DNA from: Bacteroidota bacterium | GTDB taxonomy: Bacteria > Bacteroidota > Bacteroidia > Flavobacteriales_D > Sanyastnellaceae | Reading direction: 5' to 3' | Assembly (NCBI GenBank): GCA_016868835.1 | Contig: VGFR01000009.1 | Coordinates: 1-33,732 of the forward strand | DNA: 33,732 nucleotides | Part shown: positions 1 to 8,099 of the stretch, piece after piece | How the letters are laid out: each line of letters starts with the position of its first letter | Position numbering within the stretch: position 1 is the stretch's first letter | Notes under the pieces: model-generated | The model's database searches: none | Told to the model about the DNA's origin: nothing | The model's input: the letters and a program-made list of their open reading frames with translations, nothing else | Position numbers and translations under genes: made by a program

Positions 1-570
1 TTTTTTGCGTTTTCAGCCCATAAAATGTATGGACCAACAGGGTTGGGCGTGTTGTATGGTAAACTGGATATACTGAATCAAATGCCCCCGTATAGAAGCG
101 GTGGTGAAATGATAAAAGAAGTGCGTGTTGAAGGAACAACATTTCAAAATGCACCTTTCCGATTTGAGACGGGAACGCCGAATATTGAAGCGGTAATTGC
201 TTTTAAAAAGGCATTTGATTTTATAAATGATGTGGGTAAAGAGAAAATGCATCAACATGAGCAATTTCTAACGGATATATGCGAAGATGCGTTGAAAACG
301 ATGCCAGGTCAAACACGTATTTTTGGCAGTCACACAGATAGAATTGGGGTCCTGTCATTTCAAATAGAGGGTGTTCATGCAAGCGATCTTGGGTCGTTAC
401 TTGATCAGCAAGGTGTTGCAATACGAACGGGATACCATTGTGCTCAACCCATTTGGAATAAATACAAAGTTCATGGATCAGCACGAGTTTCGTTCGCCTG
501 TTACAATACAGAAAATGAGGTTATTTATTTCCATGAGGCCATGAAGAAAAGTTTAAATATGTTGCTATGA
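1..570 (+). CDS. sufS: Cysteine desulfurase SufS (5' end outside window)
   Basis: This is the C-terminal part of a class V PLP-dependent cysteine desulfurase, which takes sulfur from cysteine and passes it as persulfide to the SUF Fe-S assembly system in the cytoplasm. The reading frame is open from base 1. The motif SAHKMYGPTG holds the PLP-binding lysine (codon 22-24). The motif RTGYHCAQP holds the persulfide-forming cysteine (codon 439-441), and the C-terminal arginine-containing segment (SARVSF) is also present. An ATG at 25 is internal, because the PLP lysine lies before it. The stop overlaps the start of sufE by four bases (ATGA), which indicates an operon and translational coupling. 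No damage is visible in the part present. Confidence 0.95.
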   Translation, partial: FFAFSAHKMYGPTGLGVLYGKLDILNQMPPYRSGGEMIKEVRVEGTTFQNAPFRFETGTPNIEAVIAFKKAFDFINDVGKEKMHQHEQFLTDICEDALKTMPGQTRIFGSHTDRIGVLSFQIEGVHASDLGSLLDQQGVAIRTGYHCAQPIWNKYKVHGSARVSFACYNTENEVIYFHEAMKKSLNMLL

Positions 571-1001
571 TTGAAGCCAAGCAGAAAGAAATTATCGAGG
601 ATTTTTCGTTTTATGAGAATTGGATGCAGAAGTATGAGCACATTATTGAATTAGCCAAAGAACTTCCGACGCTCGAGGAAGATGAGAAAAGCGATGACTT
701 GTTGATTTCAGGATGCCAGTCTAAGGTTTGGTTAAAGGTATTTCTGAATGCAGACGGGACCATGAGTTTAAAGGCAGATAGTGATGCAATAATTACAAAG
801 GGTTTGGTGTCTTTGGTTGTTTCAATTTTCAATAATGAAAAACCGGAAGATGTGGTTTCGGCACCTATCTATTTTGCTGATGAAATAGGCTTGTCACAGA
901 ATTTAAGTCAAACAAGAAGCAATGGATTTGCGGCTATGGTGAAGCAAATTAAATTATATGCCACTGTTTTTGCATCACAAAATAAGTTTGAAAATGGATA
1001 G
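567..1001 (+). CDS. sufE: Cysteine desulfuration protein SufE
   Basis: SufE accepts the persulfide sulfur from SufS, stimulates its activity and hands the sulfur to the SufBCD scaffold. The 144-residue protein has the normal family length. It carries the conserved acceptor cysteine (Cys50) in the motif SGCQSKVW, and the C-terminal region ends with the typical SNGFAAMVKQIK stretch. It starts inside the sufS stop codon (ATGA overlap) and overlaps the start of sufT by 8 nt, so sufS, sufE and sufT are almost certainly one transcript. The identification rests on the motif, the length and the neighbour. Confidence 0.95.
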   Translation: MIEAKQKEIIEDFSFYENWMQKYEHIIELAKELPTLEEDEKSDDLLISGCQSKVWLKVFLNADGTMSLKADSDAIITKGLVSLVVSIFNNEKPEDVVSAPIYFADEIGLSQNLSQTRSNGFAAMVKQIKLYATVFASQNKFENG

Positions 1002-1305
1002 GAACGCACTCACAGATTTGGTAGTTGCAAAATTGAAGACCATTTACGATCCTGAGATTCCAGTAGACATTTACGAATTGGGCTTGATCTATGGAATAGA
1101 TATTTCAGATGATGCTTCTGTTAAAATAACCATGACACTTACTTCACCAAGTTGTCCGGTAGCTGAAACGTTGCCCCCAGAAGTTGAAGAAAAAGTGGCC
1201 AGTGTTGAAGGTATAACATCATGTAAAGTTGAGATTACATGGGAACCTACATGGGATAAAAGCATGATGAGCCAGGAAGCTCAACTAGAATTAGGTTTTC
1301 TTTAA
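994..1305 (+). CDS. sufT: SUF assembly factor SufT, MIP18/DUF59 family
   Basis: This 103-residue protein belongs to the MIP18 (DUF59) family, whose members help mature or transfer Fe-S clusters. Visible family features are the N-terminal YDPEIPVDIYELGLIYGI segment, a TSPSCP motif with the conserved Cys54, and the C-terminal WEPTWDKSMMSQEAQLELGF tail common to SUF-linked members. The start at 994 (ATG) was chosen because it overlaps the sufE stop by 8 nt and places the family N-terminus correctly. An in-frame upstream start at 958 would add twelve unlikely residues. It is the last gene of the suf operon visible here; no terminator hairpin is evident after it. Confidence 0.92.
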   Translation: MDRNALTDLVVAKLKTIYDPEIPVDIYELGLIYGIDISDDASVKITMTLTSPSCPVAETLPPEVEEKVASVEGITSCKVEITWEPTWDKSMMSQEAQLELGFL

Positions 1306-1518
1306 TATAATTTTTTGCCCCTGTATTTGTTACTTAGCAAATATGGTGAGGTGGCTATGTATATCTTCCACTACTATTGGTCCTGTTCACGGGAAGAGCA
1401 AGTGTAGAGGAAATAATATTAAGTTCTGGATCGAATCACGAACACACGTTTCACGAACAAAATAACTTAGATGGGCTTCATTCATCTACGGGTATTGTTG
1501 AAGAATTTTTAAATTTCT
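1306..1518. other. Gene-poor stretch after the suf operon
   Basis: No convincing gene was found here. A small plus-strand frame starting at ATG 1343 stops after about 40 codons. Another frame is open from about 1377 to 1685, but its translation is low in complexity (acidic and serine-rich) and matches no family I recognise. I also see no tRNA-like fold and no clear terminator. Together with the membrane-protein remnant downstream, this looks like decaying sequence. Confidence 0.5.
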
Positions 1519-1962
1519 TTGAAGCAGATAAAGAGGATGATGACGAACATTTTTGTTGTTTTTCAAGGGTTAATAGTAATTCAGATTTCGATTTACTTTC
1601 TTCGAAATCTATCTTGTTTACGGGGGGGAAATTTACAAACTCTGGACTACGATTATATTTCCTTTTTAATTCTTGTTACTTTTAATGAAAATTATGAATA
1701 CCGGCACAAAATCATGTATTTGAGTGGAGTAATTATTGCGGGATTTTTGTTTTTATTGTGTAGTTTGGCGGTCTCTGGTTTTCCAATTACTCCGAGTTTT
1801 ATAGGAGAAGACTTGATTTATTCGCATATACACGAAGATCAAATTTTCCTTTCTCTTTTTATAAGTATAAGTTTAATCATGGGGGGTTTGGCATTGGGTC
1901 AAATATATTCTCGAATTTTCATGGGTCCGTATATTGGAACGACGCGTGATGTTGCTGAATAA
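1519..1962 (+). pseudogene. Remnant of a NuoL/DabB-like proton-conducting membrane protein
   Basis: The frame is open from 1519 and has ATG codons at 1537 and 1540. The second half, from about 1687, reads like the extreme C-terminus of the proton-conducting membrane transporter family (NuoL/ND5-like, including DabB). It has a long hydrophobic helix, the motif AVSGFPITPSFIGEDL, a second helix, and the end IYSRIFMGPYIGT. Full family members are several hundred residues long, and the rest, with all other transmembrane helices, is missing. The region upstream of about 1630 does not fit the family well, and a run of seven G bases lies at 1622-1628. I therefore read it as a truncated, non-functional gene end. 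A short expressed membrane peptide cannot be excluded. The family assignment is from memory of the motif. Confidence 0.5.
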
Positions 1963-1981
1963 TCAAGTTAAAAAAATAAAA

Positions 1982-2755
1982 ATGAAAAGAATAATTTTAA
2001 TAGTGACTTGCTTGGCCTTGTTGTTGACTCAGCTGCAAGCACAAATTCAACTTCGTAACATGAAAAGCAACAATAACGGTTGGTTCATGTATTTTGGCAG
2101 CCACAAAATTTCAGAAAAAATTGGAGTTCATCTAGAGGTACAATTTCGTAGAAGCGATATAGTTCTTAAACCCCAGCAATTGCTATTACGTGGAGGCTTA
2201 AATTTTCATTTTACATCAAACGCGTTTGCAACAGTGGGTTATTGTTTCGTGAATACTTCTCAGTATGGTGTTTTTCCTGTTCAATGTGCTTTTCCGGAAA
2301 ATAGAATTTGGGAGCAAGTGCAATTTAAAAGTCAAGCGGGAAGAATTGAGTTAATTACAAGGCTAAGATTGGAACAACGGTTTAATAAACTTCCCGTTCT
2401 TCAAGGGCCGGGCGAGTATGCACCAGGTGACGATGTCTATACCAATCGAGGAAGAATATTGGTACGAATGTCTGTGCCATTTAAAGGGAAAACAATTGAA
2501 GATCGTTCAATGTACTTTTCCTGCTATGAAGAAGCGTTTGTTAATTTTGGAAGTAATGTTCAGTCGAATATTTTCGATCAAAATAGAACTTATGTCGCTT
2601 TGGGATATAAATTTCCTAAGTGGGGTAAGTTGGAAATGGGCTACATGAATCAATTGCTTTTGAAAGCAGATGGTGTAAAGATTGAGAATAATCACACGTT
2701 ACAAATGGGATTTTCATCTACTATAGATTTTCATAAAAAGAAGAGTAAGGTGTAA
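1982..2755 (+). CDS. DUF2490 family protein, probable outer membrane beta-barrel
   Basis: This 257-residue protein starts with a clear signal peptide (MKRIILIVTCLALLLTQLQA, cleavage near AQA-QI). It continues as alternating beta-strand sequence with regular aromatic residues, the pattern of DUF2490 proteins of Bacteroidota. The segments FMYFGSHKISEKIGVHLEVQ and LITRLRLEQRF are typical of the family. The function is unknown, and an outer membrane barrel is inferred. The ATG at 1982 was preferred to an upstream TTG at 1934, because it begins the signal peptide and follows an A-rich leader usual for this phylum. It lies 19 nt after the membrane-protein remnant and may once have been co-transcribed with it. 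I see no TAnnTTTG box just upstream. Confidence 0.8.
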   Translation: MKRIILIVTCLALLLTQLQAQIQLRNMKSNNNGWFMYFGSHKISEKIGVHLEVQFRRSDIVLKPQQLLLRGGLNFHFTSNAFATVGYCFVNTSQYGVFPVQCAFPENRIWEQVQFKSQAGRIELITRLRLEQRFNKLPVLQGPGEYAPGDDVYTNRGRILVRMSVPFKGKTIEDRSMYFSCYEEAFVNFGSNVQSNIFDQNRTYVALGYKFPKWGKLEMGYMNQLLLKADGVKIENNHTLQMGFSSTIDFHKKKSKV

Positions 2756-2776
2756 CTACCTTCTCATGTATTGAGA

Positions 2777-2784
2777 TAAATTCG
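2777..2784 (+). promoter_or_regulatory. -7-like box TAAATTCG
   Basis: The octamer TAAATTCG matches the Bacteroidota -7 consensus TAnnTTTG except for one C. It ends 4 nt before the ATG at 2789, the spacing found at eight other genes in this window. A clear -33 TTG is not visible. It is read as the promoter of the downstream lipoprotein gene, giving a leaderless or nearly leaderless mRNA. Confidence 0.55.
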
Positions 2785-2788
2785 CGAC

Positions 2789-3280
2789 ATGTCTAATGTG
2801 AATTTATTTTTTTCATTTGTTTTAGTATTAGTGTTTTTGGGTTGTAATACACCCCAAGAAAGAGCGAGAAATTATAACAATGAAATTGTATTGGTTCTCA
2901 CTGAGGTAGGTTTGGTTATGCAGCAACTAGATGAATCATTGCTGAATCAAACTGAAATCAATAGCCGATTTGATGGCGCCAAGAAGAAAGTAGATTCCTG
3001 TCAAAAGGTACTTAATGAAATTGGTTTGTATGAGAAGGATACAACGCTTGTGTTTCCTGCAAAGCGTGTCATTGAAGTGTATCAAAAATTGCTTTCTAAA
3101 CAATATAGAGATTTGGTTCAATTTCACACCCTTCCTTCATCAGATATAACTTTTGATTTGGTAGACTCAACGCGTGTTTTGAGAATGGAAATTCAAAATG
3201 AATCGACATTTGTACAACGTGATTTCGAGAACGCCCAGCAATCATTTGCCGATAGATATATTTTAAAACTGGTTGAATAA
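2789..3280 (+). CDS. Hypothetical lipoprotein, 163 aa
   Basis: I do not recognise the family with confidence. The N-terminus has a hydrophobic stretch ending in a lipobox (LVFLGC, Cys about 19), so the mature protein is probably lipid-anchored. The rest is mainly helical: helices around residues 28-55 and 60-80, a short extended part near LVFPAKRVIEVYQKLLSKQYRDL, and a C-terminal helix with many Gln and Phe residues. No catalytic motif is visible. The ATG at 2789 sits exactly 4 nt after a TAAATTCG box and has no recognisable ribosome-binding site. The gene is separated by 33 nt from the DUF2490 gene and by about 80 nt from the next lipoprotein, so it may be its own unit. Confidence 0.75.
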   Translation: MSNVNLFFSFVLVLVFLGCNTPQERARNYNNEIVLVLTEVGLVMQQLDESLLNQTEINSRFDGAKKKVDSCQKVLNEIGLYEKDTTLVFPAKRVIEVYQKLLSKQYRDLVQFHTLPSSDITFDLVDSTRVLRMEIQNESTFVQRDFENAQQSFADRYILKLVE

Positions 3281-3339
3281 ACAACCTATATCTTATATGA
3301 TTATTGAATAAGACCCTCTTTCTCTATTCATAAATCTTT

Positions 3340-3360
3340 GGTCCATAATAAAAATGGACC
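3340..3360 (+). promoter_or_regulatory. Perfect 7-bp inverted repeat directly before a start codon
   Basis: The arms GGTCCAT (3340-3346) and ATGGACC (3354-3360) are perfectly complementary and separated by a 7-nt A-rich spacer. The right arm ends one base before the ATG of the lipoprotein gene at 3362. It also contains its own ATG that would read a three-codon peptide. As RNA it would form a hairpin covering the initiation region. As DNA it could be an operator. Function is inferred only from position and symmetry. Confidence 0.45.
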
Positions 3361-3361
3361 T

Positions 3362-3982
3362 ATGAAAAAATTAATCTTTAGTTTATTGATCTTTCTTGGA
3401 ATTGCTTCATGCAAACAAGAAGACGTAACCCCAAGCGGGCTTACTATTCAAGTTTTGGAATCGGGAACAGACTCCCCTATTCCCAATGCGAAATTATTAT
3501 TTTACAAAACGAATGCAGTTGGTGGCGGTCCTGCGTTTCAACTTGTGGATAGTTCAGTGACCAATCAATTGGGTGTATTTCCTCTGATTGAAATTGGAGA
3601 AGTTGATTGTGTTACTGTCGCTAGTCAAGACGATGCATATTATTTTGATGTAAGTGATATTCTATGTGGTTTGAATGGACGAGTTCAACATTGTTTTCGA
3701 GTGAAGTCACGAGCGCAATTGAGTTTTTCATTAACTGATGAAATGAATGTTCAGACTTCATTGAATCACGTGGATGTGCGAATTGAAAAAGGTTTTCAGA
3801 ATAGATTGATAGAATCAACTCTTTATCCGAATTCTAGCTGCGATTCACTTTTTGTATTCGCAAACGAACCCGTAGAGCTCGAGTTTAAACGAGTGTATGA
3901 TTCGGGAGCAAGCACCTACGAATACCTCACCCTTTCTCCATTGGCCAAGAACGAGGTTCATCACATTTCATTAACCTTTTAA
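3362..3982 (+). CDS. Hypothetical lipoprotein, 206 aa, Ig-like/carboxypeptidase-regulatory-like
   Basis: The N-terminus MKKLIFSLLIFLGIASC is a lipoprotein signal with the modified cysteine at about residue 17. The mature part begins with a segment (TIQVLESGTDSPIPNAKLLFY) that resembles the beta-sandwich repeats found in carboxypeptidase regulatory-like and Ig-like surface domains. The remainder is beta-rich with several cysteines. No specific family is recognised. The ATG at 3362 was chosen over a TTG at 3338, because it starts the signal peptide. The gene ends only 10 nt before the large secreted hydrolase, so the two are probably one operon and may act together at the cell surface. A perfect inverted repeat lies just before the start. 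Confidence 0.75.
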   Translation: MKKLIFSLLIFLGIASCKQEDVTPSGLTIQVLESGTDSPIPNAKLLFYKTNAVGGGPAFQLVDSSVTNQLGVFPLIEIGEVDCVTVASQDDAYYFDVSDILCGLNGRVQHCFRVKSRAQLSFSLTDEMNVQTSLNHVDVRIEKGFQNRLIESTLYPNSSCDSLFVFANEPVELEFKRVYDSGASTYEYLTLSPLAKNEVHHISLTF

Positions 3983-3992
3983 AAATACAGTT

Positions 3993-6900
3993 ATGTATAT
4001 TAGAATAACATTCATTCTTTGTCTTTTAACCTTGATGGGTAGAACACAAACGTCTGTTCCTTTTTCAAGACAGCTGGCCCTCGCAGACTCATTGAACCAC
4101 TATAGTTCCACAGCAAGTCAATCCGAGTCTTTATTAAAATTTTATGATCTATCATGTAGCCCTTCTAACCCTTTAAATAATCAACTGGAGCTACTTCATT
4201 TTTCATATCAAAAGGCAAATACAGAAGACGTTGGCAACTTGTTTTTCATTTCTTCGAATCAGGAAGTGATTACTTATCAAAATGAAATTACGTTTCAAAT
4301 TGAATTGAATAATTTGATTTCAAATACCGAATATTCATTCGGCAATGAAATTTGGCAATCATTGACGAGCCCTGAACTGGTATTTATGCCAGACGTGACA
4401 GATACGCTTATACACTTCTCTATTCGTGGCATTGCTAATTCTGAATTTTGGCAGGTGGGAATTGAAGTTCCTATAACGCGACTTGCTGAAATTTCACCAG
4501 ATGCATCTCCTTGGCCAATGGTAGACGGGGATTATCCGTATGAAATTTCAACATATGCATTTAATCAAATGATTTATGGTCACGCCTATGTCAAGTTAGG
4601 TGCTGATGGAGTTTTTGACAAGCCCTTTTTGTTTGTTGAAGGAATTGATTTTGGCACGGATAGAACTGCAACGCGCAACGGTACTTTTGGTTGGAATGAA
4701 TTGGTTTCAGGGAATGAAAGTGGTACATACAGCATGCTTTCATTAATGCCCAATTTTTTAGACAGTATAAGTGAGAGAGGATATGATTTAGTGCTTTTAG
4801 ATTTTGTAGATGGCGCTGCAGATATAAAAAAGAATGCAGCTTTGTTACAGCATTTGATTCAGTTATGTAATACCTATAAAGAAGGAACAAATGAAAATGT
4901 AATAGCTGGAGCAAGCATGGGTGGTATTGTATCTCGGGTTGCACTTCGTGAAATGGAATTAAACGGCATGTGCCATGAATGCTCGCATTACCTCTGTTTA
5001 GACTCTCCTCATCTAGGTGCAAATATTCCACTTAGTCTACAAGCAACCATTTATTTTTTGTCTGAATTTGTTCCTGAGGCGGAATTATTCGTTTCTGAAA
5101 AATTAGAACGAGACGCCGCTAAACAATTGCTTTGTTATCATTGGGGAAGCTCTAATGTTTTGCAACCAAATTGGTTTCTGGATTTTCAAGCGTATTTATC
5201 GGAATTGGGACTACCACAACACACCCTGAATATGGCCATATCGAACGGTTCGTTGAACGCAACACCACAATATTCAGTTTTAGAAACCCCATTACTAAAT
5301 GAGCACTGCAATGCAACGAATTGGCTATCTGGAGAAGAAATTGTTTTTAAACTTTTTCCTTTACCCGGAAATGCCAATTATGATGAGAGCACTACTTATT
5401 CCAATGTATTGGCAGATTTAAGGTTTACACAAATGAGTTGGAACAATTGGTTAAGCCCGGTAGACATTTATACAAGTAAGCCGTCTGTTTCCATTGAAGC
5501 CAAAAGCCTTGATTATTCAAACGGGGGCTGGTCAAGTTCAATTTATGAATTGGTTAAAGTCTTTAACTCTTCGTCTGATTTCACTGATGCATGTGGTGCA
5601 ATTAATGCAGATCAATACGCCTTTAAGCACTGCTTCGTTCCCCTATCTTCAGCGTTATTGCAGGGGGAGCTCGTTGCACATGAATCAATGAATGTTTCAG
5701 CTAGTCCTTTTGATTATTGTTTAGCCGCAAATGGTATGAATGAGCCTCATTCTCATTTATCGTGGAGTCACATAGACTTTTTATTAGATAAACTATCTGA
5801 AGTAAACGCGTGGAGTATGAGTTCAGCTTTGAATAATGCTGAGGAAGTTTCGCTTGTGGAATCAATGGAGGTACTTAGACCAATGCATGTGCATTCCGGA
5901 AGATTGTTATTTACGAATCCTGCTCAAAATGATATTGGTGATGAAGTACAAGTTCAATTCAAAGCTGGATGCGAGAATGCTGAGTTTAATTTAAGTGGGA
6001 ATATGGAAATGCGAATTGGATTTGAAGAGGGAAATTTATTCGCACATGCAACGGTTGCAGATTCGTGTGTTGTTCGTTTGAGTGAATATCAGCAGACTAC
6101 TATTGAGAAAAACAGTAGTATGGTTTTAGAAAGTGGTGCTTCATTGGTTCTAAATGGAGGCACACTAAAATTGAAGGGGAGCCTGTATTTAAATGAAGGA
6201 TCTGAATTGATTCTTCAGAACGGACAATTGATATTGGATGGAGGGAAAATTGAATTGTTGGGAGGAAAGATTCATATTCTTGACGATTTTGAAATTGAAC
6301 AGTCCAACTCAGGCGGTTATGTGGTTTGCAGAAGTGGTGATCTTATAGATTTTGATTTCGAGCTTGGCTCTTCTTTGCATTGGAATGGTAATTCGGCATT
6401 GGATTCTATGTTAGTGGTAGCGGAGGGCTGTATGTTGAATGATGGTGGTGAGGGAGGATGGATAGAGTTTAATAGTGCACATGTAGTATTGGCTTCGGGT
6501 TCTCATGTGGTTTCCTTTAGGAAAAATAATTTTATACATTCTTGGTTAGAAGGAAGTTCAACGTCGAATTACACTGTGCAGTGGGCCGATCTATCTTTTT
6601 ATCAATCGAGAGTGTTGCAGGTTCATGTGCAAAATGATTATTCGTCGTTTGTATTTCGGAACTCTGTTGCTGAATTGAATGAGTTCAATATAAACTTTGG
6701 AAATTACCGCGTTGAGGCTTCTACGTTTCTGACTTCTTCAATTGTGTCTAAGCATTTAAAATCTCGAAGTCGAATTTTACAATCTGGCTTTTATGATTCG
6801 AATGCGCCAGTTGTGGATGAGAGTTTAACAGAATTGTATGTATACCAATCTAATTTCTCGAATCATACAACAGGTATAAAAAAGAAAGGCGGTCGCTTAC

Positions 6901-8099
6901 GAATGCGTTGCAATCTCATTCAATCAAGCGAAATTGGGGTTGCAGCTGAAAAGGGATGTCTTGTTTATTTGGGTTTAAATGATGCGGCTGGATTCAATAC
7001 CTTTTCAAATTTGGAATATGCGATTCAATTGGAGCATGCACTGGTTCCGTCTTTCTTGAATGGTGAAAATAGATTCGAATCTTGTATCATGTATTTAGGC
7101 GGCTCTGTAACAAATGCCACATGTATGACTCAGTTGCATTTTGGTAGAAATTATTTTGAGAATGATGTTTACAACAGATTCTCAGTAACTAGCGCTACAT
7201 CAACCATTGCTAATGCACCATGTTATTTGGGTTTTACATTGGGTGAAAATATTGCGGGAAGTTGTCCTGTTGGTGTTGGGCAAGTTGCAATAGGTAAATC
7301 GAATCAGTTAAAAGACAAGAATTTGATTGTTACGTTGAATGGTTTATCTCTTGAATTGGACTCTGTTTTTTCGATTGTTTCAGATCTCTATTTCTTTTCT
7401 GATACCGTTTATCAGGGTAAGCAATGCATGCAGCTTTTGAGTGAAGCTTTATTACAAGTTCCCCTTGATTCATTAACAGCCGAGGAGCTGCCTAAGATTC
7501 ACGGAGCTATGCATTTTATGAGTTGGTTATTGGACGAGTTGGTACAACGGAATGAAATTGTTTTCTTGAACAATCAGAGTGATTTTGAGCCAGTGGTTTC
7601 TAAATTTTTCGCCGTATTAAATCACTTTAGTGCGGAGTCATATGATGTGCAATCTTTCCACCACCAGTTCTATTGGGAATTGGAAAAAATAAAAGCATTG
7701 CGAACGTTGGGCCTAACGAATCAAGCGTTGTTTATGCTTTCCAACCTGAATCAGTGCAATCTCGAATCTTTAGAATTAGACATTTTGGAATACTGGTTAT
7801 GTTTAACAAATCAAGAAATTGAACAGAATAGCGTAGATATAAATGAGTCATTAAATAATTCATTTCAATTCATCACAGAGACAGAAGTTGTTTTTGGATC
7901 ACAAGTCATTTCTCCATCAGAAATATTTATATATCCTTGTGTTTATTCAGAGAAAAATAATGGTCTCAAGCTTGAAACGGATGTAACATTCGATTCGAAT
8001 ATATTGGGACAGATGACTCGAAGTGAATCAAATGAAAATGGTTGCTATTTCCGAGTGACAAAAACCGGAGAGGTAAAGAAATACTTACGAATGAGATAG
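3993..8099 (+). CDS. Large secreted alpha/beta-hydrolase with beta-helix region and T9SS-type C-terminus
   Basis: This 1368-residue protein begins with a signal peptide (MYIRITFILCLLTLMGRTQT). Residues about 200-620 form an alpha/beta-hydrolase of the PGAP1/lipase-like type. It has FLFVEGIDFG, a nucleophile elbow GASMGG with Ser308, LCLDSPHLGANIPL (Asp337), and HSHLSWSHIDFLL, which probably supplies the catalytic histidine. Residues about 700-770 contain short repeated glycine-rich strands (LNGGTLKL, LDGGKIELLGGKI). Together with about 770-1100 they look like a right-handed parallel beta-helix. The last 70 residues resemble a degenerate type IX secretion sorting domain (IFIYPC... ILGQM ... 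GCYFRVTKTGEVKKYLRMR). The predicted role is hydrolysis of an ester substrate at the surface; the substrate is unknown. The gene follows a lipoprotein by 10 nt and its 3' end overlaps nhaD by 15 bp in convergent orientation. Confidence 0.8.
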   Translation: MYIRITFILCLLTLMGRTQTSVPFSRQLALADSLNHYSSTASQSESLLKFYDLSCSPSNPLNNQLELLHFSYQKANTEDVGNLFFISSNQEVITYQNEITFQIELNNLISNTEYSFGNEIWQSLTSPELVFMPDVTDTLIHFSIRGIANSEFWQVGIEVPITRLAEISPDASPWPMVDGDYPYEISTYAFNQMIYGHAYVKLGADGVFDKPFLFVEGIDFGTDRTATRNGTFGWNELVSGNESGTYSMLSLMPNFLDSISERGYDLVLLDFVDGAADIKKNAALLQHLIQLCNTYKEGTNENVIAGASMGGIVSRVALREMELNGMCHECSHYLCLDSPHLGANIPLSLQATIYFLSEFVPEAELFVSEKLERDAAKQLLCYHWGSSNVLQPNWFLDFQAYLSELGLPQHTLNMAISNGSLNATPQYSVLETPLLNEHCNATNWLSGEEIVFKLFPLPGNANYDESTTYSNVLADLRFTQMSWNNWLSPVDIYTSKPSVSIEAKSLDYSNGGWSSSIYELVKVFNSSSDFTDACGAINADQYAFKHCFVPLSSALLQGELVAHESMNVSASPFDYCLAANGMNEPHSHLSWSHIDFLLDKLSEVNAWSMSSALNNAEEVSLVESMEVLRPMHVHSGRLLFTNPAQNDIGDEVQVQFKAGCENAEFNLSGNMEMRIGFEEGNLFAHATVADSCVVRLSEYQQTTIEKNSSMVLESGASLVLNGGTLKLKGSLYLNEGSELILQNGQLILDGGKIELLGGKIHILDDFEIEQSNSGGYVVCRSGDLIDFDFELGSSLHWNGNSALDSMLVVAEGCMLNDGGEGGWIEFNSAHVVLASGSHVVSFRKNNFIHSWLEGSSTSNYTVQWADLSFYQSRVLQVHVQNDYSSFVFRNSVAELNEFNINFGNYRVEASTFLTSSIVSKHLKSRSRILQSGFYDSNAPVVDESLTELYVYQSNFSNHTTGIKKKGGRLRMRCNLIQSSEIGVAAEKGCLVYLGLNDAAGFNTFSNLEYAIQLEHALVPSFLNGENRFESCIMYLGGSVTNATCMTQLHFGRNYFENDVYNRFSVTSATSTIANAPCYLGFTLGENIAGSCPVGVGQVAIGKSNQLKDKNLIVTLNGLSLELDSVFSIVSDLYFFSDTVYQGKQCMQLLSEALLQVPLDSLTAEELPKIHGAMHFMSWLLDELVQRNEIVFLNNQSDFEPVVSKFFAVLNHFSAESYDVQSFHHQFYWELEKIKALRTLGLTNQALFMLSNLNQCNLESLELDILEYWLCLTNQEIEQNSVDINESLNNSFQFITETEVVFGSQVISPSEIFIYPCVYSEKNNGLKLETDVTFDSNILGQMTRSESNENGCYFRVTKTGEVKKYLRMR

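Noticed and set aside
1377-1685. Plus-strand open frame of about 100 codons before the membrane-protein relic
   Set aside because: The start is not ATG, the translation is acidic and serine-rich without recognisable family or signal peptide, and it overlaps the relic in another frame.
3333-3340. AATCTTTG as promoter of the lipoprotein-hydrolase operon
   Set aside because: The first T of TAnnTTTG is missing, no -33 element fits, and the spacing to the start differs from the other genes, so I did not call it as a promoter.
4591-5031. Minus-strand open frame of 146 codons inside the large hydrolase gene
   Set aside because: Its translation has no family features and is rich in His and Leu as expected for an antisense shadow, while the plus-strand gene has intact motifs here (nucleophile elbow GASMGG).
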